Positions 14,790-22,965 of a stretch of 39,247 nt of DNA are shown piece after piece. The stretch spans positions 1-39,247 of the forward strand of contig JADGPS010000028.1 in NCBI GenBank assembly GCA_017882285.1, read 5' to 3'. Origin of the DNA: Paludibacter sp. GTDB lineage: Bacteria > Bacteroidota > Bacteroidia > Bacteroidales > Paludibacteraceae. The notes under the pieces were generated by a model. The model was not told where the DNA came from. It made no database searches and worked only from the letters and a program-made list of their open reading frames with translations. The position numbers and the translations under genes were made by a program. The stretch's first letter is position 1, and every line of letters begins with the position of its first letter.

Positions 14790-15875
14790 TTATTTTTCCA
14801 TCAAAAACAAATATTCGTGGTGTTTACCATCACTATTTATCCAATCATTTGTCCACCTCATATTAGCCATAACGTTTTGTTTATAGTCGATTTCTATCGC
14901 TTTCAACAGCTTACCTGAACCGGAAATTATACTATTTAGCTCTTCTTTTGTGGCTCTGCCGCCGGAACTATACGAAAGTAAAATATAATGTGATTGCGTT
15001 TCTTTTATCAATTTTCCTAAGGCTTCCGTAGCTATAAAATGTCTTTGATCATTTTTCCTAAACTCTTCAAATACAGATCCTTCTACTGTATCTCTTGAAT
15101 CTTCTCTGCGATTAGCTTTTCCAAAAATTTGTGGCTTATCATTTTGTATGACAGTTGTCCAAATATGATAATATGAATTATAACGAACCCGACTTGGTGG
15201 CATCTTTTCGTTATTTGAGCCATAAGGCGGGTCCAAATAAACAAAATCAAATTCGTTTTGTGCAATTGTATCAAAAATATCACCCCGAATAACCCGATTA
15301 TTACTCTCAATTTTGAAACGATTCGGCAACTTCAGAACCATATCCTTATAAGAACGTGAAGACCAATCAGATAGATAGGCAACATAATGCCCCAACGTAC
15401 TATCAACAGAATCCAAAGCGTAAATTAAGCTTGTAAGAATGACACATTTATCTTCCCAGGCTAAGTTTAAAACATCTATTTCGTCACGAATAGCATCCAA
15501 TTTACGAGTGTTTTTAACTTGAAATGGACGTTTCAGTTCACCTTCTTCACCACCATAATTCTCTGTAAACCAACCATCATATCCTTTCTGATTATTCAAA
15601 TAATCTAAAATATCTTGATAAAACTGATCTGATTTGGTTGATTTTAAATAACAAGTTGCAAAAACTTCAGACCAAACAGCAATGTCATTTGCCGTGGTGT
15701 TGTAACCTAAACGACCAAAAGCCTGTGAAACCCGTGTAGAACCGCTAAATCCATCCAAAACAGTTGTAACATCTTTCAATTCAGCAAGAACTTGGATAAT
15801 ATAAGGCAGTATTTTTAACTTGGAACCGGCATATTTTATCCCTTCCGTTTTAATTGCATGTTGCAAGTTAGCCAT
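14790..15875 (-). CDS. Orphan DNA adenine (N6) methyltransferase, D12/Dam-like class
   Basis: The 361-residue protein has the alpha-class m6A methyltransferase order. KYAGSK (residues 14-19) is the AdoMet-binding motif X equivalent of Dam's KWAGGK, the FxGxG-type motif I is DGFSGSTRVSQAFG (41-54), and the catalytic DPPY is at 215-218 in FVYLDPPYGSNNE. The target sequence cannot be read off. There is no restriction endonuclease, specificity subunit or Vsr-like gene beside it, so it appears solitary. It is inserted between apgM (21-bp gap) and thrC (9-bp gap) on the same strand and should be cotranscribed with them. By eye its codon use and base composition look somewhat more AT-rich than the neighbours, compatible with acquisition, but I did not count. 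It could be regulatory or a former restriction-modification component. Confidence 0.88.
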   Translation of the reverse strand: MANLQHAIKTEGIKYAGSKLKILPYIIQVLAELKDVTTVLDGFSGSTRVSQAFGRLGYNTTANDIAVWSEVFATCYLKSTKSDQFYQDILDYLNNQKGYDGWFTENYGGEEGELKRPFQVKNTRKLDAIRDEIDVLNLAWEDKCVILTSLIYALDSVDSTLGHYVAYLSDWSSRSYKDMVLKLPNRFKIESNNRVIRGDIFDTIAQNEFDFVYLDPPYGSNNEKMPPSRVRYNSYYHIWTTVIQNDKPQIFGKANRREDSRDTVEGSVFEEFRKNDQRHFIATEALGKLIKETQSHYILLSYSSGGRATKEELNSIISGSGKLLKAIEIDYKQNVMANMRWTNDWINSDGKHHEYLFLMEK

Positions 15876-15896
15876 TCAGACGATATTTTTGAAATA

Positions 15897-17102
15897 TTAT
15901 TTTATCAATTTCTTCATAAACTCAGCCCCTTTCAACAAGCCGTAACTTCCATTTTGTGCGGAAAATTCATCATAAACCATCACGTCATCGGCCTTTTCAC
16001 CGGGTTTGTAAATAATAAATGGAACCGGCTTAATGGTGTGTGTTTTAATCGCACAAGGTGTGGGATGATCGGGTAAAATGGCTATAACAACCGGTTCGTT
16101 CCATTTCGAAACTTCTTCGAAAATCGGTTTTACCACGCGGGAATCCAGGTATTCAATCGTTTTTATTTTTAACTCCACATTGCCTTCGTGTCCGGCTTCG
16201 TCGCTGGCTTCGATATGCAAATACACGAAATCATTTTCATGCAAAGCGTCTATAGCTGCCTGTGCTTTTCCTTCGTAATTTGTATTGTAAAGTCCGGTAG
16301 CACCTTTCACTTCTATTACTTTCAAACCGGCATAAACGCCAATTCCTTTGATTAAATCTACGGCTGAAATTACCGCTCCGCTTTTCAGATGATAAGTTTC
16401 AAGTAATGTTTTCATTTCGGGTTTGTAGCCCGGCGACCACAACCATATACTGTTGGCTTTGTCCTTTCCGGCGGCGGCACGTTTCAAATTTATCGGATGA
16501 TTTTCAAGCAAAATTTGAGAACGCAGCGTGAGTTCATTCAGTAAACCGGCTGTTGCTTGTGCTTCAGGCGTTTCTGCCTGAATCATCACATCTGCAAACG
16601 GTGTTCCGGTCACATCATGAGGCGGCGTACAATTCAGTGCTTTATTTCCGTCCTTCATTTTCAGCAAATGTCGGTACGAAACGCCGGAATAAAAACTCAC
16701 AATATCCGAACCCAATTCTTTTTCCAAAAAAACAATCAATTCACCGGCTTCCTCATTGCTTATATGACCCGCTGAGTGATTCTTGATTTTACCATTTTCA
16801 ATGCAAATCAGGTTGCAGCGCATGGCCATTTCGTCAGGCTCGATTGTCACGCCCATGCTCGCTGCTTCCAACGAACCACGACCTTCGAACACTTTAGCTA
16901 CATCATATCCCAATACACTCAAGTTTGCAATTTCGCTACCGGGTGCAAAACCTGCAGGAATGGTGTCGAGGATTCCGTTTTGTCCCAACATGGCGATTTT
17001 ATCAATATTCGGTATATTGGCGGCTTGTAACGGCGTTTTATTTCCAAGCGATGCAATCGGCTCATCCGCCATGCCATCACCGAGTATGATGAGGTATTTC
17101 AT
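15897..17102 (-). CDS. apgM: Cofactor-independent phosphoglycerate mutase family protein, proposed homoserine kinase
   Basis: The 401-residue protein belongs to the alkaline-phosphatase-fold ApgM family. It shows the metal-site start YLIILGDGMADEP, GFAPGSEIANLSVLGYD with the likely active-site Ser, and the C-terminal metal motifs HIEASDEAGHEGN and ILPDHPTPC. Archaeal members interconvert 2- and 3-phosphoglycerate. A Bacteroidota subgroup (TIGR02535, from memory) was named 'proposed homoserine kinase' because of its constant neighbourhood with threonine genes, which is consistent with thrC two genes downstream and no classical thrB here. Which reaction this copy does is not settled by sequence. 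It overlaps the nrnA stop by 4 nt (ATGA at 17099-17102), so it is translationally coupled to nrnA. Confidence 0.9.
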   Translation of the reverse strand: MKYLIILGDGMADEPIASLGNKTPLQAANIPNIDKIAMLGQNGILDTIPAGFAPGSEIANLSVLGYDVAKVFEGRGSLEAASMGVTIEPDEMAMRCNLICIENGKIKNHSAGHISNEEAGELIVFLEKELGSDIVSFYSGVSYRHLLKMKDGNKALNCTPPHDVTGTPFADVMIQAETPEAQATAGLLNELTLRSQILLENHPINLKRAAAGKDKANSIWLWSPGYKPEMKTLLETYHLKSGAVISAVDLIKGIGVYAGLKVIEVKGATGLYNTNYEGKAQAAIDALHENDFVYLHIEASDEAGHEGNVELKIKTIEYLDSRVVKPIFEEVSKWNEPVVIAILPDHPTPCAIKTHTIKPVPFIIYKPGEKADDVMVYDEFSAQNGSYGLLKGAEFMKKLIK

Positions 17103-18133
17103 TCTTCTGTTTCCAAAAAATCTTTGTAATCTGGCAATGCTTCTTCAAATTTCTTTACAGCTTCAGCCAGCGTCGAATATAATTCTCCACCGGCAGCATT
17201 CAAATGACCACCACCGTTAAACAAATCGGCAGCTACTTTGTTAGCTGGAAATGTTCCTTGCGAACGGAGCGATATTTTTATTTTGTCGGTATCTTCACGC
17301 ATAAAAACCGAGAAATCAATACCTTCAATGGAGAGCGGGATATTCACAAATCCTTCTGCATCGCCGTTTGTATAATTAAATTGATATAATTCTTTACCTG
17401 TCAGCGTAATCAGGGCTGCACGATATTCGGGATATACTTTCATCTTTTTGTATAAACAAAAGCCCATAAGTCGAAATCTGTCGGGCGAAAAAGTGTTGTA
17501 AACCTTGCGGTAAATGGCATCTTTATCAACCCCCAGTTTGATTAACTCAGCAATAATTATATAGATTTCCTGACTGTTTGAATTGTATGTAAATCCGCCT
17601 GTATCGGTCATCATGCCGGTATAAATACATTCAGCACAAGCCAGATTGATTTTTGAGAAATCGCCCATGCGACATATTAGTCTGAAAATCAACTCGCTGG
17701 TGGAAGATATTTCAGGATATGAAACGGCAATGTTAGCAAAATCACCCGGATGTAAATGATGATCAACCAATATTTTCGGAGCTGGTGCATTTATAACCGC
17801 TACGGTCATTTTTTCCATGCGACTTGCCTGATTGAAATCCAATGTAAAAATCAATTCGGCTGAAGCAATAAGATCATCTGCTTTTTCTTTGTAATTTTCG
17901 TAATTGAGCACACATTCAGCTCCCGGCATCCATACCAGAAAGTTAGGAAACATTGAGGGGACGATAACAACCGGTTCTTTTTCCATGGTCATTAAATAAT
18001 GCCACAATGCCAATGTGGAACCCATTGCATCACCATCGGGACCAACATGAGTCACAATAACAATTTTATCCACCCCATCAATGGCTTTTTTTACCTTGGT
18101 GATAAGGTCTTCATCAATAATTTTTGAAATCAT
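17099..18133 (-). CDS. nrnA: DHH-family phosphoesterase, NrnA-like oligoribonuclease / pAp phosphatase
   Basis: The 344-residue protein has the DHH domain with THVGPDGDAMGS (His29, Asp33, Asp35), Asp99 in FTLDFN and the namesake LVDHHLHPGD (Asp124-His125-His126). The DHHA1 domain follows, with the substrate-binding glycine motif FNGGGHLNAAGGEL near the C-terminus. NrnA enzymes degrade 2-5 nt RNAs and hydrolyse 3'-phosphoadenosine 5'-phosphate with Mn2+. Single-domain length excludes RecJ. It lies downstream of comEC with a 72-bp gap and overlaps apgM by 4 nt. The order rpe-comEC-nrnA looks like a conserved Bacteroidales arrangement. Confidence 0.92.
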   Translation of the reverse strand: MISKIIDEDLITKVKKAIDGVDKIVIVTHVGPDGDAMGSTLALWHYLMTMEKEPVVIVPSMFPNFLVWMPGAECVLNYENYKEKADDLIASAELIFTLDFNQASRMEKMTVAVINAPAPKILVDHHLHPGDFANIAVSYPEISSTSELIFRLICRMGDFSKINLACAECIYTGMMTDTGGFTYNSNSQEIYIIIAELIKLGVDKDAIYRKVYNTFSPDRFRLMGFCLYKKMKVYPEYRAALITLTGKELYQFNYTNGDAEGFVNIPLSIEGIDFSVFMREDTDKIKISLRSQGTFPANKVAADLFNGGGHLNAAGGELYSTLAEAVKKFEEALPDYKDFLETEE

Positions 18134-18205
18134 TTATCCTGTTTTAAATTGAATGCAAAAATAGCAAAAAAATGTGATTTTGAGAATTAATTGAATTTCT
18201 GATAG

Positions 18206-20263
18206 TTAATCTTTAATATTCAGAGTATAAGCACCGTGCTCGGCTACCGAGTAAAACACAATCTGTCTTGTTTTGCAAACTTGTTTGATATTTTCAGTGT
18301 ACCATTTGGAAATGCTTTTGTCAACAATAATTTTACGCGGATGCACGCATTCAAGAATTTGATTAATTTTCGGTTTTAATCGATTCCCAATAATCAAATA
18401 ATCCAGTTGAAGTGGATCAGAAGTTATTTTCTTGCTCAAAATATCTTGTGTCAAAATAAGAATACGTGAACCTTCATAATAAACAAAACCGTCCGAAAAC
18501 CAATTGTTTTTTTGAATGAAAGTTGGTTTATCCAGTTTCTGATTTTGCCAGAATGCTTTTGCAATTCGCTGAATTTCAATTGAATCAGTGCTAAAAACAG
18601 AATTCTTGTTACGATTTATAAAATTGACATGTGTACTCTTTTGACCGGCATAAACGATCATTCGCTTCGAAGTCAAAGTTTGATAATTTGTTTGCAAATT
18701 GAATATACAGGTAAGCAAAAGGCAAGTCAAACCAATAAATAACGGAGTAAATTTTCGGTTAAAATAATATCCGGATAGACAGAAAATGCCAAGAAATAAT
18801 ACAATTGTTTGCTTAATATCCAACGAAATATGCGAAACAGAATAGGGCAAATTCTGAATCCAAACAATAAAAAAGTTCAGCAACCAAAGTGACCATTTCA
18901 ATATAAATCCTACAGCAACTGATAAATAGGGAATAAACGAAACCATCAACAAAGCCATAGCCAGATAAATAACCAAACTGGAAAGCGGAATGGCAATGAA
19001 ATTTGTTACCAAAAAATAGTTTGGAAATTGTTGAAAATAATACAAAGTAAATGGCGTTGTTCCAAGCTGAGCAGCAATGGAAACCGAAAACATTTCCCAC
19101 GTAAACTTGGATAATTTATTTTTCGGATTATACAACTTATCCACAATGGGCTGAAAGAATATAATGCTTAAAACGGCGGAATAACTCAGCTGAAAACCTA
19201 CATCGTACAAAAAGTTTGGATTGTAAAGAAGCATGACCAAAATGGACATAAATATCGTATTGTAAATCTGAGATTTTCGCTCAAAACAAGTTGCCAATGC
19301 AACAAAAGTAAACATCAGCGTGGCTCTGATTACTGCCGCCGATAACCCCGAAAGGAAAGCGTATGCCCATAGAAACAGCATGATAAACAGGGTTTTGAAA
19401 ACTTTTTGTCGTTGTGTTTTATTCAAAAATCCCAACAAAAATGCCATTACCACATAAACAACACCCACATGCATTCCGCTTACCGAGAGGATATGCATGG
19501 CTCCGGTGGCACTGTAACTGGCTCGCAAATCCGGTTGCAAATCGTCGGTATAGCCCAACGTCAAGGCAGCCAATACGGCAAATTCATCACCCTGAATATT
19601 GAATTTTCGGTAAATATCTAATAAATAATTGCGCCATTTGTCAGCCTCGCGGCGGATAGAGAATGCTTTATTTCTACCCGAAAATTGCCAACTTCCGGAC
19701 GAAATATAACCGGTAGCACCAATTCCCTGACGCTTCAGGTACGCAGCATAATCAAAACCATCCGGATTCAATGGCTTTTCGGGTGGAGCAAAATCGGCTT
19801 CTATCATCAAACGGTCTCCAAATAATAATTTCGAAGTGTTTTTGTCTTTTTGAAAATAGAGAATGGCCAGACCATGAGCCGGTTTCCACCCGTTATCAAA
19901 AAACTGCAAAATATCAGCTTTACAAAGATAGGATTTTGATTTTTCAACCGGTGCGGAGGTGAGTTCAACCCGATAAATTCCTTTTTGATGGAGATGATCA
20001 AATCCGTTTGATTTCTCTTGTTCGTTACCCAGTAAATATGCCAGCGAAAACATGAAAATAAAAATTCCGCAGCCAAAAAGCCAACGGAATTGAAATTGTC
20101 GTTTTGGTACCCGAATGGCAAACGACAATAAAATCAAACAGGCAGATACAATAAACATTGCATACAAACTCCAACTAAAAATCTCCACAAATTGATAAAC
20201 AATAATACCAATCACAAAAGGGAGCAACAACCTGAGGAAAGGAGTTCGTTGCAGAAAGTCCAT
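18206..20263 (-). CDS. comEC: ComEC/Rec2-family DNA-uptake membrane protein
   Basis: The 685-residue protein has the N-terminal DUF4131 region with two membrane helices (about 10-65), a soluble OB-like part with LYFQKDKNTSKLLFGDRL, and the polytopic Competence domain (about 215-500) containing HILSVSGMHVGVVYV. A C-terminal periplasmic part of about 170 residues follows. ComEC forms the inner-membrane channel for single-stranded DNA during natural transformation. In many species the C-terminal part is a metallo-beta-lactamase-like nuclease, but here no HxHxDH motif is visible, so that domain seems degenerate or replaced. No other competence genes are in the window. It starts 4 bp after the rpe stop. 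Confidence 0.9.
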   Translation of the reverse strand: MDFLQRTPFLRLLLPFVIGIIVYQFVEIFSWSLYAMFIVSACLILLSFAIRVPKRQFQFRWLFGCGIFIFMFSLAYLLGNEQEKSNGFDHLHQKGIYRVELTSAPVEKSKSYLCKADILQFFDNGWKPAHGLAILYFQKDKNTSKLLFGDRLMIEADFAPPEKPLNPDGFDYAAYLKRQGIGATGYISSGSWQFSGRNKAFSIRREADKWRNYLLDIYRKFNIQGDEFAVLAALTLGYTDDLQPDLRASYSATGAMHILSVSGMHVGVVYVVMAFLLGFLNKTQRQKVFKTLFIMLFLWAYAFLSGLSAAVIRATLMFTFVALATCFERKSQIYNTIFMSILVMLLYNPNFLYDVGFQLSYSAVLSIIFFQPIVDKLYNPKNKLSKFTWEMFSVSIAAQLGTTPFTLYYFQQFPNYFLVTNFIAIPLSSLVIYLAMALLMVSFIPYLSVAVGFILKWSLWLLNFFIVWIQNLPYSVSHISLDIKQTIVLFLGIFCLSGYYFNRKFTPLFIGLTCLLLTCIFNLQTNYQTLTSKRMIVYAGQKSTHVNFINRNKNSVFSTDSIEIQRIAKAFWQNQKLDKPTFIQKNNWFSDGFVYYEGSRILILTQDILSKKITSDPLQLDYLIIGNRLKPKINQILECVHPRKIIVDKSISKWYTENIKQVCKTRQIVFYSVAEHGAYTLNIKD

Positions 20264-20267
20264 AAAG

Positions 20268-20918
20268 CTATGTATTTAGCATAGAATGTATTGTTTCAAT
20301 CGGATTTGATGTTTTAAATACCGCGTTTCCGGCAACCAGCACATTTACGCCACGATCAAAAAGTTTAAGGGCATTTTGAAGATTAATACCTCCATCAACT
20401 TCAATCAAACAATGTGCATTTTTGCGTTTGATTATTTCTTTTAATTCATCGATTCGTGTATAACTCTCTTCTATGAATTTTTGTCCGCCATAACCCGCAA
20501 AAACTGTCATAAGCAGCACCAAATCAACTTTATCGACATATTCTTCCAGTACGCTTACCGGCATATCAGGATTGATGGTGATGCCGACTTTTATTCCTTC
20601 ACTTTTTATTTTTTCAATAACTTCCAACGGATTTTCAACCGTTTCGTAATGAAAAGTCAAAATCGCTGCTCCGGCTTTGGCAAAGCGCTGAATATATTTT
20701 TCGGGATGAACAATCATTAAATGCACATCGAGCGGTTTGATACAATGCTTCTTAACTGCTTCTATTACAGGAAACCCAAAGGAAATATTGGGTACAAAAC
20801 TGCCATCCATCACGTCAAGGTGTAACCATTCGGCTTCGCTGGCATTAATCATTTCACAAGCAGCTTTCAAATTACCGAAATCGGCAGATAATAACGAAGG
20901 TGAAATTATTTTGGACAT
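20268..20918 (-). CDS. rpe: Ribulose-phosphate 3-epimerase
   Basis: I choose the ATG at 20918 (216 residues, MSKIISPSLLSADFGNL), which gives the family's usual length and N-terminus; an ATG at 21038 would add 40 residues running through a promoter and terminator. The TIM-barrel motifs are present: SPSLLSADF, EWLHLDVMDGSFVPN, LDVHLMI, VFAGYGGQKFI and the phosphate-binding VDGGINLQNALKLFDRGVNVLVAGNAVF. It interconverts ribulose 5-phosphate and xylulose 5-phosphate in the pentose phosphate pathway. It is the first gene of a likely long transcript through comEC (4-bp gap), nrnA, apgM, the methylase and thrC. A good promoter match lies about 45 nt upstream. Confidence 0.95.
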   Translation of the reverse strand: MSKIISPSLLSADFGNLKAACEMINASEAEWLHLDVMDGSFVPNISFGFPVIEAVKKHCIKPLDVHLMIVHPEKYIQRFAKAGAAILTFHYETVENPLEVIEKIKSEGIKVGITINPDMPVSVLEEYVDKVDLVLLMTVFAGYGGQKFIEESYTRIDELKEIIKRKNAHCLIEVDGGINLQNALKLFDRGVNVLVAGNAVFKTSNPIETIHSMLNT

Positions 20919-20961
20919 GGGAGAAATGAATTTGATTAAATTAAAAATGATGTTGGAAGTG

Positions 20962-20991
20962 CAAATATAATAAAAAAAGAGACGTCTCAAA
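20962..20991 (-). promoter_or_regulatory. Predicted promoter for rpe operon
   Basis: On the minus strand TTTG (complement of 20988-20991), an 18-nt spacer and TATATTTG (complement of 20962-20969) match the -33/-7 consensus. The spacer contains the palindrome GAGACGTCTC plus T-run that looks like the glnS terminator, so the two signals overlap. Confidence 0.6.
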
Positions 20992-21012
20992 ATAATTTGG
21001 ATCAGCCTCTTT
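20972..21012 (-). terminator. Terminator of glnS
   Basis: On the minus strand the palindrome GAGACGTCTC, or a wider AAAGAG/CTCTTT pairing, is followed by seven T. It is about 60-100 nt after the glnS stop at 21074. A further imperfect CCCTT..AAGGG palindrome at 21019-21030 lies between them. Confidence 0.6.
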
Positions 21013-21073
21013 AATAAGTCCCTTTTTAAGGGAACCAACGGTCAGCGACCGAAGGGAGATAATTAGGGATTAT

Positions 21074-22762
21074 TTATTTTCCCTGTTCCTTTGCCCAACT
21101 ATCTTTCAGCGAAGCGGTGCGGTTGAAAATCAATTTATCAGCCGTTGAATCTAAATCCACATTGAAATAGCCAATTCGTTGGAACTGGAAATGATCGAGC
21201 GGTTTAGCATCTTTCAATGAGGCTTCTACCTTACAATTGGTCAATACTTTCAATGAATCGGAATTTAATAAATCGCGGAAATCGCGTTCGTCTGCCGAAG
21301 GGTTTTCAACACAGAAAAGCCGGTCGTACAAACGCACTTCAGCAGGCAGACTGTGAGCTGCCGAAACCCAGTGAAGCGTTCCTTTGACTTTGCGATTTGA
21401 TTCGGGCATACCACTCTTGGTCAATGGGTCGTATTCGGCATAAATTTCTTCGATATTGCCATCAGCATCTTTTTTGCAACCGGTGCATTTTACGATATAA
21501 GCACTTTTCAGACGGACTTCTTGTCCCGGAGTCATGCGGAAGAATTTCTTCGGGGCATCTTCCATAAAGTCATCGCGTTCGATATAAAGCTCTTTCGAGA
21601 AAGCAATTTCGCGTGTTCCTGCCGATTCATCTTCCGGATTATTCACTGTTTCCATCATTTCCATTTGTCCGTCAGGATAGTTGGTAATAATCAGTTTTAC
21701 CGGATTAAGTACAGCATTTACACGAGTGGCGGTCTTATTCAAACTTTCACGTACTGAATGTTCCAGCAAGCCAACATCGTTTTGCGCTTCAAATTTGGTG
21801 TAGCCAATTTTATCGATAAAACTGTGAATGGCTTCGGGCGAATAACCACGGCGACGCAGACCACAAATAGTCGGCATGCGCGGATCATCCCAACCGCTCA
21901 CCAATCCTTCCTGAACGAGTTGCAACATTTTGCGTTTGCTCATAACGGTGTAAGTCAGGTTTAACCGGTTGAATTCAATTTGTCGCGGACGGTAATCCGA
22001 ATTTTTGAACTGATCGATAAACCAGTCGTAAAGCGGACGATGCACTTCAAATTCGAGCGTGCAAAGCGAATGTGTCACACCTTCGAAATAATCCGATTGT
22101 CCGTGAGCATAATCGTACATTGGGTAGGCTTTCCATGTCCAACCGGTGCGATGATGCGGATGCGAATTGATAACGCGGTACATCAGCGGATCGCGGAAAT
22201 GCATGTTGGACGAAGCCATATCAATTTTGGCACGTAATACCATGGCACCTTCGGGAATTTCGCCGGTATTCATTTTCTGAAATAATTCCAGATTTTTTTC
22301 AATCGGACGATTGCGGTAAGGGCTTTCAGTTCCGGGAACGGTTGGTGTGCCTTTTTGTTTGGCAATGGTTTCTGCCGATTGTTCGTCGATATAGGCTTTT
22401 CCCTGTTTAATCAGCTCGACCGCCAAATCCCATAATTGCCGGAAATAATCGGAAGCGTAATACACGTTTTCCCACTTGTATCCGAGCCATTGAATATCTT
22501 CCTGAATAGAATCAACATATTCAATGTCTTCTTTGACCGGATTGGTGTCGTCGAAACGAAGGTTACAAACGCCGTCGTAATTGCGTGCAATACCGAAATC
22601 CAAACAAATTGCCTTGGCATGACCAATGTGCAGGTAACCGTTAGGTTCGGGTGGAAAACGTGTTTGAATTCGTCCGTCATTTTTACCATCTTTCAAGTCT
22701 TGCTCCACAAAAGCTTCGATAAAATTCAAGCTTTTCTTTAGTGCTTCATCAATATTTTCCAT
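21074..22762 (-). CDS. glnS: Glutaminyl-tRNA synthetase
   Basis: The 562-residue class I synthetase shows the HIGH signature at 45-48 within FPPEPNGYLHIGHAKAICLDFG, the GlnRS/GluRS-specific LRFDDTNP, and the KMSKS-like VMSKRKMLQLV. The C-terminal anticodon-binding beta barrels contain RDDFMEDAPKKFFRMTPGQEVRLKSAY-type sequence. The full GlnRS-type C-terminal domain, rather than the helical GluRS one, supports glutamine specificity. A CxxC pair (KCTGCKKDADGN) in the C-terminal domain may be a small metal-binding knuckle. It charges tRNA-Gln directly, so the organism need not rely on the GatCAB route for Gln. It has its own leader with a promoter-like box and a palindromic element, and is closed by a terminator before rpe. 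Confidence 0.96.
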   Translation of the reverse strand: MENIDEALKKSLNFIEAFVEQDLKDGKNDGRIQTRFPPEPNGYLHIGHAKAICLDFGIARNYDGVCNLRFDDTNPVKEDIEYVDSIQEDIQWLGYKWENVYYASDYFRQLWDLAVELIKQGKAYIDEQSAETIAKQKGTPTVPGTESPYRNRPIEKNLELFQKMNTGEIPEGAMVLRAKIDMASSNMHFRDPLMYRVINSHPHHRTGWTWKAYPMYDYAHGQSDYFEGVTHSLCTLEFEVHRPLYDWFIDQFKNSDYRPRQIEFNRLNLTYTVMSKRKMLQLVQEGLVSGWDDPRMPTICGLRRRGYSPEAIHSFIDKIGYTKFEAQNDVGLLEHSVRESLNKTATRVNAVLNPVKLIITNYPDGQMEMMETVNNPEDESAGTREIAFSKELYIERDDFMEDAPKKFFRMTPGQEVRLKSAYIVKCTGCKKDADGNIEEIYAEYDPLTKSGMPESNRKVKGTLHWVSAAHSLPAEVRLYDRLFCVENPSADERDFRDLLNSDSLKVLTNCKVEASLKDAKPLDHFQFQRIGYFNVDLDSTADKLIFNRTASLKDSWAKEQGK

Positions 22763-22794
22763 ACATATTACGAATTACATGTTACATTTTACAA

Positions 22795-22822
22795 GTAAAG
22801 ACGTATAAAATATACGTCCTAC
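22795..22822. repeat. Palindromic element in glnS leader (GACGTATA-AAA-TATACGTC)
   Basis: An 8-bp perfect inverted repeat with a 3-nt loop (22800-22818) is flanked by GTA and TAC. It lies 38 nt before the glnS start on the transcribed side, so it would be in the mRNA leader. It resembles widespread REP-like AGACG...CGTCT hairpins. Confidence 0.6.
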
Positions 22823-22857
22823 TTATTGTAACTAGATTTTGTCTATAATTGCCAGTG

Positions 22858-22890
22858 CAAAAATAGTCGAAAAATTGGAAATTGAACAAT
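22858..22890 (-). promoter_or_regulatory. Predicted promoter for glnS
   Basis: Minus-strand TATTTTTG (complement of 22858-22865) fits TAnnTTTG, with ATTG 21 nt upstream as an imperfect -33. The leader to glnS would be about 90 nt. Confidence 0.5.
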
Positions 22891-22965
22891 TGAATGTAAA
22901 TAAATATACAAATAATCGTTATTACGATTACACAATTTAACATTTATACGATTCAACAATTGGAA

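Noticed and set aside
14790-15875. Complete restriction-modification system
   Set aside because: No endonuclease or specificity gene lies on either side; the flanks are apgM and thrC.
20919-21038. Longer N-terminus for rpe from ATG at 21038
   Set aside because: The extension would run through the predicted promoter and the glnS terminator and exceeds normal RPE length.
22763-22965. T-box or other riboswitch in front of glnS
   Set aside because: No T-box sequence or specifier-loop structure is visible; only a short palindrome and word repeats.
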